A stretch of DNA of 46,375 nt, from positions 1 to 46,375 of the forward strand of contig JAEORJ010000065.1 of assembly GCA_016840945.1 (NCBI GenBank), given 5' to 3'. The number at the start of each line of letters is the position of its first letter. The first letter of the stretch is position 1. A program made the position numbers and the translations under genes. Under the pieces are notes generated by a model. The model was given only the letters and a program-made list of their open reading frames with translations. It searched no databases and had not been told where the DNA came from. Shown in pieces: positions 28,010 through 36,146 of the stretch. Source of the stretch: Candidatus Gerdarchaeota archaeon (GTDB lineage: Archaea > Asgardarchaeota > Heimdallarchaeia > JABLTI01).

Positions 28010-29086
28010 TTATTCTTTTACAGGAACATTCCACCCATATGGATCATCAATACGACCATATTGAATCCCTGTCAATAGGTCATATAATTTTCGAGTTATT
28101 GAGCCAACTTCAAAATTATTAATTGTATAAATCTTATCTTTGTATAATAACTGACCTACTGGCGCAATTGATGCTGCAGTTCCAGCTCCAAATGCTTCAG
28201 TTAAATTTCCGCTTTCTATAGATTCGATTACAGTATCAATAGTTACTGACTCTTCTTTAACTTTGTAACCTTGATCTTTTGCTAGTTTTATTACACTTTC
28301 TCGAGTTACCCCTTTCAAAATTGTGCCTTCTAATGGTGCTGTGTAGATTACTTCATCTATAACAAAAAATTGGTTCATGGTTCCTACTTCTTCTATATAG
28401 CGATGTTCTTTAGCATCTAACCACATCACTTGACTACAGCTATTGCTAAATGCTTGCTTTAATCCTAAAAGACTAGCAGCATAGTTCCCACCTGTTTTTG
28501 CTTCACCTGTTCCTCCTTTTACTGCTCGAACATAATTAGGTTCTACATAGATCTTTATTGGATTAAATCCTTCTTTGAAATATGGTCCAACCGGACTAAG
28601 TATTATATAAAAAAGATACTCAGTTGAGCTTTTCAATCCTAATGCTACTTCAGTAGCTATTTCCGTTGGACGAAGGTACAAAGATGTACCTTGTGATTTG
28701 GGTACCCATCTTTTATCAAGGGTGATTAATTTGTGTAAACCTTCCAAAAAATATTCTTCCGGAACAGGAGCCATATCAACTCGTTTGGCTGATTCAATCA
28801 TGCGTTTAGCATTTTTTTCAGGTCGGAATAATGATACAGAATTTTTATTATGTTGAGCGAAAGCTTTCATACCTTCAAATATTTCTTGCCCATAATGCAA
28901 TACTAATGATGCTGGTGATAAACTGAAATTACTAAATGGTTTTATCTGAGCATTAGACCAGGTTTGGTTTTTATATTCTAATGTAAACATATGATCAGTA
29001 AAAATCTTACCAAAACCAAGTTTCAATTCGTCTTCAGGCAATTTACCTTTTTCAGTTTCAGGCTTTTCAGTAATTGCAAAATCCAT
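28010..29086 (-). CDS. ilvE: Branched-chain amino acid aminotransferase
   Basis: A class IV PLP enzyme that exchanges amino groups between 2-oxoglutarate and Leu, Ile or Val, the last step of their synthesis or the first step of breakdown. The 358 residues match the long (mitochondrial/bacterial BCAT2) type: HYGQEIFEGMKAFAQ near 64-78, RPEKNAKRM, the PLP lysine K197 in GEAKTGGNYA, EEVGTMNQFFV, and LEGTILKGVTRESVI. No part is missing. It follows an aldo/keto reductase-ferredoxin gene after 43 bases and precedes the LVIVD gene by 51 bases, all on the minus strand, so a joint transcript is possible but the functions look unrelated. Confidence 0.95.
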   Translation of the reverse strand: MDFAITEKPETEKGKLPEDELKLGFGKIFTDHMFTLEYKNQTWSNAQIKPFSNFSLSPASLVLHYGQEIFEGMKAFAQHNKNSVSLFRPEKNAKRMIESAKRVDMAPVPEEYFLEGLHKLITLDKRWVPKSQGTSLYLRPTEIATEVALGLKSSTEYLFYIILSPVGPYFKEGFNPIKIYVEPNYVRAVKGGTGEAKTGGNYAASLLGLKQAFSNSCSQVMWLDAKEHRYIEEVGTMNQFFVIDEVIYTAPLEGTILKGVTRESVIKLAKDQGYKVKEESVTIDTVIESIESGNLTEAFGAGTAASIAPVGQLLYKDKIYTINNFEVGSITRKLYDLLTGIQYGRIDDPYGWNVPVKE

Positions 29087-29129
29087 TTTTCATCGCCATT
29101 TCATTGTAGGTGTGATATTTGATAAAGCT

Positions 29130-30275
29130 TTAGGAGGTTTCTTTATCAGCTAACAGTTCATGGGCTTCCTTTAATTTCTCAATGATAGGAATACCTTGTG
29201 GGCATTTGTCTTCACATTCACCACACTCGATACAAGCAGTAGCATTTTTCCCGGGTGCAAATGGCACCTTCCCAATTGAATTATAATATCTTTTTGCCAT
29301 ATCCCAGCCATACACTTGCCAATGTATTAATTCCTTTAATATACGAGTTATATTCACCTCTTGTTCACAAGGCATACAATATCCACATTGAGTGCATATA
29401 ACATCTGATAATTTCTTGTATGTTTTTTCTATAACCTTAACATTCTCCTTTTCTTGTGAAGAAAGTGTTATTGTATCAGCATTTGCCAATTCTAAATTAA
29501 TTCTAACCATATCTTCAGAGCCCATACCAGAAAGTGCTACGGATACATTGGGATTTGACCAAACATGTCTAAATGCTAAATCCACGAAATTTTCTCTTCC
29601 TGGAGTTAAATATTTTTTCAAGACATCAGGTGGCTCTAAAGCTAATCTGCCACCAGCCACAGGTCCCATGACACAAACTCCGAGTCCTTTCTTCGCAGCA
29701 TATTCAATAACTTCTACATTTGAATCATCTATTATGTTATATTGTAATAGAATAACGTCGAAAACTCCTGTATCTATATATTCCATAATGTTTTCCGGTT
29801 TGTCATGTGATGATATACCAAGATGTTTTACTTTTCCCTCTTTTTTAACAGCTTTAGCTCTTTCCATTAAATCAAATTTTAATACCCTGTCTTCATATCT
29901 TTCTTTACTTAGTCCATGGAATAAATATACATCAATATGATCTGTTTGTAATCTTGTTAGTTCCTCATTCAAAAGCTTATCATAATCTTCAGGTTTCTCA
30001 ATTAATCGAACAGGATTTTTGGTCATTATACTGACTTTTTCTCGATAGCCATCTTGAAGGGCTTTTCCTAAAACTACTTCACTTTGTCCTCGGTGGTAAA
30101 CGTAAGCGGAATCAACATAATTGACCCCACTATCAATTGCTTGTCTAATTATTTTGATCGCTTCATTTTCAATAATGGAAGTAGGGTCATCAGGTTTTGC
30201 AGTTGGTAGGCGCATGCAACCAAAGCCCAAAATTGAAGCTTCTATTCCTGTTTTTCCTAATATTCTGTAATGCAT
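29130..30275 (-). CDS. Aldo/keto reductase fused to a two-cluster ferredoxin domain
   Basis: A 381-residue oxidoreductase. The N-terminal barrel has the AKR tetrad D55, Y60, K86 and H120. Residues about 290-375 carry two cysteine groups, C294-x2-C-x2-C-x2-C303 and C348-x2-C-x2-C-x3-CP, which fit [4Fe-4S] clusters of the ferredoxin type. This layout is known among predicted AKR-family oxidoreductases of anaerobes (COG1453 type), where electrons probably come from ferredoxin rather than NADPH. An anaerobic host is therefore likely. The substrate is unknown. The gene is first of a minus-strand series with the branched-chain aminotransferase. Confidence 0.92.
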   Translation of the reverse strand: MHYRILGKTGIEASILGFGCMRLPTAKPDDPTSIIENEAIKIIRQAIDSGVNYVDSAYVYHRGQSEVVLGKALQDGYREKVSIMTKNPVRLIEKPEDYDKLLNEELTRLQTDHIDVYLFHGLSKERYEDRVLKFDLMERAKAVKKEGKVKHLGISSHDKPENIMEYIDTGVFDVILLQYNIIDDSNVEVIEYAAKKGLGVCVMGPVAGGRLALEPPDVLKKYLTPGRENFVDLAFRHVWSNPNVSVALSGMGSEDMVRINLELANADTITLSSQEKENVKVIEKTYKKLSDVICTQCGYCMPCEQEVNITRILKELIHWQVYGWDMAKRYYNSIGKVPFAPGKNATACIECGECEDKCPQGIPIIEKLKEAHELLADKETS

Positions 30276-30460
30276 ATCAATTCGTCAATCCTTTTATCCA
30301 CACTCTTTTTATTGTACTAATTTCCCCACTAAAAAGTATTACTTCGTTTTCTTAAGGTGTTTTCTAATTCAAGGAGAATCCTCTGTGATTAAGCAAAAAT
30401 TATTTCTAATACTTAGCTTGTTATTATTCTTAAGCTCCACTGAAAGAAGGTATATGAATA

Positions 30461-31402
30461 ATGTCATCAAAAAAAACTGCGCAAAATAAAGTGATGAATA
30501 TTCAAATAATTGCCTTAACTGTTGTCATTCTATGTTCTCTTATGGTGTTATCGGAATTTCTGGCTATTATAATAACTATAGATAACTCATCTACCACACC
30601 TATCATTGAACCAAATCCTAATCGCGATCAGAATGTTCCTGGTCTTTTCTATTCTGAACTAGTTGATGATAATTTCAAAATTTATCTCTCGCTACCTGAT
30701 AGTTATAATGAAAGTGATGACCAAAGATATCCTGTTATCTATTTATTAGATGCTGATTGGCATTTTGATGGTTCTGATTGGCATCTTAGTGAAGGTGGTG
30801 TAAAGGGAATTATTAAACAATTATATAATGAGGGAAAAATGCCAGAAGCCATTTTGGTAGGTATAGGTTATCCTGAAACTAATTACAGAAATCGTGATTT
30901 TCTTTATCCTTCTGATTACATGTCACCAAATTCTGGTGGTGCACCAAATTTTTATTCATTTCTAAAATTAGAATTTCTTCCATATATCGATCTTAATTAT
31001 AAAACAAATATTACTTTTGGGAGGACTTTGATTGGTGATTCATACGGTGGGTATTTCACCCTTTTCACAATAACTCATTATGGGACTAATACTACTAATC
31101 TATTTACTAATTTCATATGTATTAGCCCAACAGTCGCATATCATGATTACTATATTTTAACACAAGAAGAAGAATTATACAACAGAACTAATGGTATTCT
31201 GCCAATGCGTTTGCATTTATCAATTGGTTCAGATGAATGGGCAGAAATGTTAGAAGGGGTTTCAATATTAAACCAAACAATAATTACAAGGAATTATTCA
31301 GACCTTCTCTTTCATCATCAGATATTTGAAGGGTATAATCATATCTCAGTAGTTGGTCCAGCAGTTACTCAAGGATTGACTTGGTTATTTTCCTATTATT
31401 GA
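30461..31402 (+). CDS. Membrane-anchored esterase D-like alpha/beta hydrolase
   Basis: A 313-residue hydrolase of the putative esterase group (enterochelin esterase/esterase D-like). An uncleaved-looking N-terminal helix (about 14-40) would hold the enzyme outside the cell. The catalytic domain has RYPVIYLLDADWHFDG, the nucleophile S194 in IGDSYGGY, an acidic residue near SIGSDEWAEM, and H294 in GYNHISV. Such enzymes split carboxylic esters of siderophores, feruloyl sugars or similar compounds; none is implied by the neighbours. It is divergent from the AKR-ferredoxin gene; the 185-base gap between them is AT-rich and shows no element I can name. Confidence 0.85.
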   Translation: MSSKKTAQNKVMNIQIIALTVVILCSLMVLSEFLAIIITIDNSSTTPIIEPNPNRDQNVPGLFYSELVDDNFKIYLSLPDSYNESDDQRYPVIYLLDADWHFDGSDWHLSEGGVKGIIKQLYNEGKMPEAILVGIGYPETNYRNRDFLYPSDYMSPNSGGAPNFYSFLKLEFLPYIDLNYKTNITFGRTLIGDSYGGYFTLFTITHYGTNTTNLFTNFICISPTVAYHDYYILTQEEELYNRTNGILPMRLHLSIGSDEWAEMLEGVSILNQTIITRNYSDLLFHHQIFEGYNHISVVGPAVTQGLTWLFSYY

Positions 31403-31438
31403 TTAGTATTCCTTTAAATAGTACTTCATTCAATGTAT

Positions 31439-31487
31439 GTATAGTAAACTACTACAAGTATAGTAAGTTGCTATATGATTCTATAAA
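31439..31487 (+). promoter_or_regulatory. Promoter with 9-base direct repeats ahead of the AbrB/Cache operon
   Basis: GTATAGTAA occurs at 31439-31447 and again at 31458-31466, a 19-base period (about two helical turns). A TATA-like box (CTATAAAA, 31481-31488) follows 14 bases later and would start transcription near 31510, at the GTG/ATG start of the AbrB-like gene. The repeats are a candidate site for the AbrB-like protein or another dimeric regulator. Confidence 0.45.
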
Positions 31488-31518
31488 AAGAAAATGGTAG
31501 TTATTCTGGGTGCCAGTA

Positions 31519-31890
31519 ATGAATGATAGAAAGGATGTAGGTTCTACAATTAATTTAACGGTTTCTGAGAATCACAACCTTCTTTATTTCAATATACCAA
31601 AAGAAGTAATCAGTGAATTAGATTTGAATACTACTGACCTTCTAGAATACGATGTCCGAGAAAATCAATTTTTCATACGAAAAAAAGGTTCTCAATCATT
31701 GCCAACGATTGGTGATTCTAATATCTTTTCTGGGTTACTTGTAGAACGAACTATTACGAAAAATAACACAGTTTTGCGAACAAATCTACCCAAAGAGGTT
31801 GCTCAACCATTAAATATTAAAAAAGGAGATAGTTTAAGAGTAAACATTGATGGGAAGATCATTATTGGCTATAAAAATGAACTCAAATGA
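31519..31890 (+). CDS. Tandem AbrB/SpoVT (swapped-hairpin) domain protein
   Basis: A 123-residue protein with two swapped-hairpin DNA-binding domains. The first reads LLYFNIPKEVISELDLNTTDLLEYDV, the second VLRTNLPKEVAQPLNIKKGDSLRVNI; each has the NLPKEV...L...GD pattern of AbrB/MazE folds. Usually two chains build one such fold, so a chain with two copies could fold alone or pair with another. The frame is open from GTG 31510; ATG 31519 is preferred because GGGTG lies six bases before it. It begins an apparent operon with two Cache-domain sensors (24-base gap), so it may be their regulator or be controlled by them. Confidence 0.85.
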   Translation: MNDRKDVGSTINLTVSENHNLLYFNIPKEVISELDLNTTDLLEYDVRENQFFIRKKGSQSLPTIGDSNIFSGLLVERTITKNNTVLRTNLPKEVAQPLNIKKGDSLRVNIDGKIIIGYKNELK

Positions 31891-31914
31891 AAATAATGTA
31901 CAGGAGAAAAAACA

Positions 31915-34617
31915 TTGCGTATAAGAGAAAGAATAATGGTGACATTCATCATTTTATTAATTCTACCCCCGATAGTCATGATAACAGCATCTAGTGTGCG
32001 GATTAGTCAATTATCGAAGGAGAATGCTGAGGATTCATCTGCTGCTTTACTCACGGAGGAGCTTGAACATCTGCAAAGATTGTCTTCAGATGAGTCTCAA
32101 AAAATAAACGAGTTTTTTGACCAGGTTGTGGCTGAGGTCACTATGCTGGACAATTATACTGAACAATTGTTCGAAAATAAAATATCCATAACTCCTTACC
32201 AATCTTATTGGTGGGATTCAGTATTGGAATTTGCTGAAACCGGAAGAATAATTCCAGGAATTAGTTATAATGCTGATTATGATTCAGATATCTCATTTGA
32301 TTGTAGTTGTTATTATTTACCTCGAGATAAAATCACTTCAGCATTAGGTGGAGATCCATTCGCTTGGACTCCTGAATTAGAAGTGCTTCTAAATTATTCT
32401 TCAAATATGGATATAGCTTTCAAAAACATGCATGAAGCAAATCCAAATTATATCTGGATTTACGCTGCTTTCACAGATCCTGACTATTCACTTTTCAGAA
32501 ACTATCCTTATGATACTATGGAATGGACACAATATGACGAAGATGGTAATCCTGTCTCCCCTGCTGATGACTGGGATCCTTTAGAGGAAGATTTCTATCT
32601 AAATCCTGCTGCTATTGTTGATGATAGTACTGCTTTTACAGCACCATATTTTGATCCTGTAGGATTGATTTTATCTGTAGGAAGACCAGTACGTTTTGAT
32701 AATGGAACTTTATTTGGAATTGTTAGTGTAGATATAACAATTGCTACTATGCAAGAGAGTATTTTAACTCTAGAGGTTAGTGATAATGGTTATGCTTTTC
32801 TAATCGATAATAATGGTGATACAATAACTCATCCTGATCTTGTTGATGATTTTGTACCTATTTTAGATTTAGAAATGACTGGTTCATCAAATTCAGAGAA
32901 ATCTGCTTTCCAATTGATAATTAATGATATGAAAGCTGGAGGAGAAGATAGCACGGAATTTTACAAAGATGGTGAAAAGTGGTATATTTCTTATAATCAT
33001 ATCACTGCTGCGGGTTATTCACTTGCAGTGATTATTCCAGAAGCCGATATTCTTGCACCTGTTAATCAACTTAGAAGTGATATCTTAAAACAAAGTACAA
33101 ATAATATCCTTATTTCAGTTGGATTATTATTATTAGCTTTGATTTTAATTGTCTTTGTTTCTGTTAGTGTTTCACGAAGAACTGTACAACCAATTAAGGA
33201 ATTCATAGAATTCTCCGAAAGAGTAGCCAAAGGTGATCTCTCAAGGGATCTGGGTGATGCTGAAGGAATTCCAAGAGAAATAAAAGGTTTGCATGAAGCA
33301 TTGGATGGATTACTGACAGCTCTAAGATTTGGTAACTCTGATTATTATGGAGGTAATCTTGATCTTGCTTTTAACAACTATCTAAAAGCTTTGAAATTAT
33401 TTGAAACTACTAATGATCAAATGGGAATTGGTGTTTGCTTAAATAATATCGGTAATGTTTACCGTGAATGGGGTGAACTCCATGAAGCACGTAATTTCTA
33501 TGCTAGAGCAATAACCGTAGCTGAAGGTCAAAACGATAAAGTTGGCCTTGCTTCTAGATACAATAATTACGGTTTAGTATTACTTGATACTGGTGAATTT
33601 GAGGAAGCTCAAAAATATATCGAAAAAGCTTTGGCTTTAAATGAGGAATTAAATAATCCACGTGGTAGAGTATTATGCTTGAATAATCTTGGATTGATTC
33701 ATTTCAAATTAGGGAATGTTAAATTAGCATTCCAATACTATCAAGATGCTTTGAAACTAGCAACCGATGATGATTTTGTTCGAGGTGTAGCTCATAGTTT
33801 GCTTAATTTAGCAATGTTCTATCTTGAACAATTTGATGTTCATAGTGCAAAAACACATATGGAACAAGCTCTAGAAAAAGCTCGTGTAGTAAACGATGTG
33901 CTACTTGAAGAAGAAATCGTTGAACGGCTAAAATTGGTTGAACGAAACCTCGATGGTGATGATGCAAGTCAAACACGTATTAGAGAAACCATTGATGAAT
34001 TACGTGGTAAAGCAACTCCTCAAAAGAGCGTATTCTATGTTTTAGATTACAGCGGTTCAATGAGTGGCTCAAGAAATAGATCATCAATAAACGGGTCAAT
34101 CGATTTGCTTCAAACAGCTATAAAAGACAAAGACTCTGTAGGTATTATAACCTTTAACACACAAAGTAATGTTCTATTACCACTTTTACCAGTTAGAAAT
34201 AATCGTAATCGTATAGAAAAAATCTTTTCAGGTCTAACTCGACCTGCAGGCAATACTGCTCTTTGGGATGCAGTAATTGAAGCAGTAGAAGAACTTGAGA
34301 AGGTTGGTGGAACGCAACGTTGGTTAGTAATTCTAACAGACGGTGAGGATAACTCCAGTAGAAGAAATTCAAATGATGTGCTAAAAATCATTAGAAAACT
34401 AAAGATTGGCATCAATGTGGTAGTTATCAGTGTAGGCGATATCGGCCAAGATGAAGCAGTCTTAATGGAATTCTGTGATCGAAATAATGGTACATTTATC
34501 AAAATAACCAGCACACGAAGTATCCATAAAGAAATTGAGAAAGCATTCAAAACAATTGGACAATTGATGTCGCAGGCACAGGTATCAGTCGAAGGACTGG
34601 TATTAGATGATTTATAA
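31915..34617 (+). CDS. Transmembrane Cache-HAMP-TPR-VWA sensor protein
   Basis: A 900-residue membrane receptor with an unusual output. TM1 (about 7-27) and TM2 (about 397-420) flank a double-Cache extracellular domain, whose distal half has the ligand pocket phrase ISVGRPVRFDNGTLFGIVSVDITI. A HAMP linker follows (about 421-475), then five or six TPR repeats of the Rapsyn/LGN type (about 475-665, with NNIGNVYREWGELHEARNFY), and a von Willebrand A domain (about 703-890). The VWA metal site (MIDAS) is complete: D711-x-S713-x-S715, T781 and D809. There is no kinase or methyl-acceptor domain, so the signal would pass by protein contacts. TTG start supported by AGGAG eight bases upstream. Cotranscribed with the AbrB-like gene and the next Cache gene. 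Confidence 0.9.
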   Translation: MRIRERIMVTFIILLILPPIVMITASSVRISQLSKENAEDSSAALLTEELEHLQRLSSDESQKINEFFDQVVAEVTMLDNYTEQLFENKISITPYQSYWWDSVLEFAETGRIIPGISYNADYDSDISFDCSCYYLPRDKITSALGGDPFAWTPELEVLLNYSSNMDIAFKNMHEANPNYIWIYAAFTDPDYSLFRNYPYDTMEWTQYDEDGNPVSPADDWDPLEEDFYLNPAAIVDDSTAFTAPYFDPVGLILSVGRPVRFDNGTLFGIVSVDITIATMQESILTLEVSDNGYAFLIDNNGDTITHPDLVDDFVPILDLEMTGSSNSEKSAFQLIINDMKAGGEDSTEFYKDGEKWYISYNHITAAGYSLAVIIPEADILAPVNQLRSDILKQSTNNILISVGLLLLALILIVFVSVSVSRRTVQPIKEFIEFSERVAKGDLSRDLGDAEGIPREIKGLHEALDGLLTALRFGNSDYYGGNLDLAFNNYLKALKLFETTNDQMGIGVCLNNIGNVYREWGELHEARNFYARAITVAEGQNDKVGLASRYNNYGLVLLDTGEFEEAQKYIEKALALNEELNNPRGRVLCLNNLGLIHFKLGNVKLAFQYYQDALKLATDDDFVRGVAHSLLNLAMFYLEQFDVHSAKTHMEQALEKARVVNDVLLEEEIVERLKLVERNLDGDDASQTRIRETIDELRGKATPQKSVFYVLDYSGSMSGSRNRSSINGSIDLLQTAIKDKDSVGIITFNTQSNVLLPLLPVRNNRNRIEKIFSGLTRPAGNTALWDAVIEAVEELEKVGGTQRWLVILTDGEDNSSRRNSNDVLKIIRKLKIGINVVVISVGDIGQDEAVLMEFCDRNNGTFIKITSTRSIHKEIEKAFKTIGQLMSQAQVSVEGLVLDDL

Positions 34618-34629
34618 GGTGGTGATAAC

Positions 34630-36108
34630 ATGGGTTTAAGAGAATTCCTTAACAGTAGAAGTATACGCGCAAACATTATGATTAGCTTCGTCCTCTTATC
34701 AATCCTATTTGTTGGAGGAGTCGGTGGTTTGTCATTTCTTCTATTCCAAAGAGCAGGAGAACAAACACAAGATAATAGCGAAGCAGCTCTCATTGAGCAG
34801 ATAACTGAGAATATCCAGATAACTGCAGAAAAGAACGCTGAAATCATCAATGAAAAGCTATCTAGTGCTGCAGCAATGGTTGAGTATATGGCTACGGAAT
34901 TAGAATATGTGTTCTCACCTGATAATCGGTATGGCGATAGAACTGTCTACTATGATTATTGGTTTGATAATACTACTGGCAATCCAAGTCTAACAGCACC
35001 AGATACTCACTGGGATAGCGATTATCAGGTGGATCTTAGTTGGACTTACTCTAGCTATTATTTCACAGGCTCAACTGAATCTAACTATGAAACTTTAACT
35101 GAAAAACAAAATCAAACACTTGAGACAGTAGCAAATATGGATTATGCCTTCCAACAAATACACACCCAAGCACCAGAATTCAGATGGTTATATATTACTT
35201 TGCCATTTGATGGTGTGGATTTATTCATCAACTATCCAGGTAGCATCGTTGGTGGTACAAGCCTCGAGCGATTAGCTGACCCTTGGGCACCAAGTTTAGA
35301 TGACTGGTACCTTGAAGTATTAGCTGGAGATGGTGAAATCGTCTTTACAGAGCCATATTTTGATCCTATTGATTATGTCCCCTTAATAACCATCGGTCGT
35401 AGTGTAAGTTTTGACAATGGTACACTTATTGGTGTTATTTGTGGTGACATTTCAATCGAAACTATGGTTGAAAAAATCCTAGATGTAAAAGTATTGGAAA
35501 CTGGTTATGCAGCATTGATCACAGATTCAGAAGCAGTTGTTGCTCATCCTGAAGCTTTGCCCGAAATAGGCACTGAAGATTTCAAAACGATATCTGAAGT
35601 GGAGATTAATCAAGTTGATAATTCGTCAGCTTTAACTCCTCAAGATATAACAGATATTACTTCGGGTGATTCCGGAATCCTAACTTATACTCGAGATGGC
35701 GAAGAAAGATTTCTTGCTTACAAACCAGTTGGTAAAGGAAATTACATCAGTTTAATTATTTTACCAAAAGCTGAAGCATTGGAAGGGATACAACCAGTAT
35801 TTGAAAGAATGACCAACGCTATCATAGCGAACTCTACAACAATTTGGATAATTGTTGGTGTTAGTTTTGTTATTGGTATTACTGTTGGTTTGATACTGAC
35901 ATCATATCTTATAAGACCAATAACTCATCTTGTTCAAGTAGCCCGTTCACTCTCAACGAGAAGAGCACGAAAGGATATCATGGAAGGCTTGATGCTGCAA
36001 ATAGATCCTAAATTGCTAAAGAGTGAAGATGAATTCGGAGACTTAACAAGAGCATTTAAAGGAATGATTGATTCAGTTCAACAACAAGAACGGGAGAAGA
36101 ATAATTAA
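34630..36108 (+). CDS. Cache-HAMP transmembrane protein without output domain
   Basis: A 492-residue membrane protein closely related to the N-terminal half of the preceding sensor: TM1 (about 14-38), a double-Cache domain with VPLITIGRSVSFDNGTLIGVICGDISIETMV and SGDSGILTYTRDGEERFLAYKPV, TM2 (about 395-424) and a HAMP domain running to about 480. It then stops with a short charged tail (QQQEREKNN) and has no kinase, cyclase or methyl-acceptor domain. It starts 12 bases after the VWA sensor gene with GGTGGTGA upstream. It may form mixed dimers with that sensor, or the HAMP ends may dock the TPR-VWA part; both are inference. Confidence 0.88.
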   Translation: MGLREFLNSRSIRANIMISFVLLSILFVGGVGGLSFLLFQRAGEQTQDNSEAALIEQITENIQITAEKNAEIINEKLSSAAAMVEYMATELEYVFSPDNRYGDRTVYYDYWFDNTTGNPSLTAPDTHWDSDYQVDLSWTYSSYYFTGSTESNYETLTEKQNQTLETVANMDYAFQQIHTQAPEFRWLYITLPFDGVDLFINYPGSIVGGTSLERLADPWAPSLDDWYLEVLAGDGEIVFTEPYFDPIDYVPLITIGRSVSFDNGTLIGVICGDISIETMVEKILDVKVLETGYAALITDSEAVVAHPEALPEIGTEDFKTISEVEINQVDNSSALTPQDITDITSGDSGILTYTRDGEERFLAYKPVGKGNYISLIILPKAEALEGIQPVFERMTNAIIANSTTIWIIVGVSFVIGITVGLILTSYLIRPITHLVQVARSLSTRRARKDIMEGLMLQIDPKLLKSEDEFGDLTRAFKGMIDSVQQQEREKNN

Positions 36109-36136
36109 AAACTCCCGCTCCTTTATTTTTTTTAGG
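36091..36136 (+). terminator. Hairpin and T-run around the stop of the second Cache gene
   Basis: CGGGAG (36091-36096) and CTCCCG (36112-36117) pair around a loop holding the stop TAA (36106-36108). A run of eight T residues (36126-36133) follows. speA starts only 38 bases after the stop, so this may be an attenuating rather than full terminator. Confidence 0.5.
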
Positions 36137-36146
36137 AGAAGCAAAA

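Noticed and set aside
34110..34850. Long antisense frame over the VWA/Cache boundary (246 codons)
   Set aside because: It crosses two genes with clear domains and has no start signal; the region is read on the plus strand.
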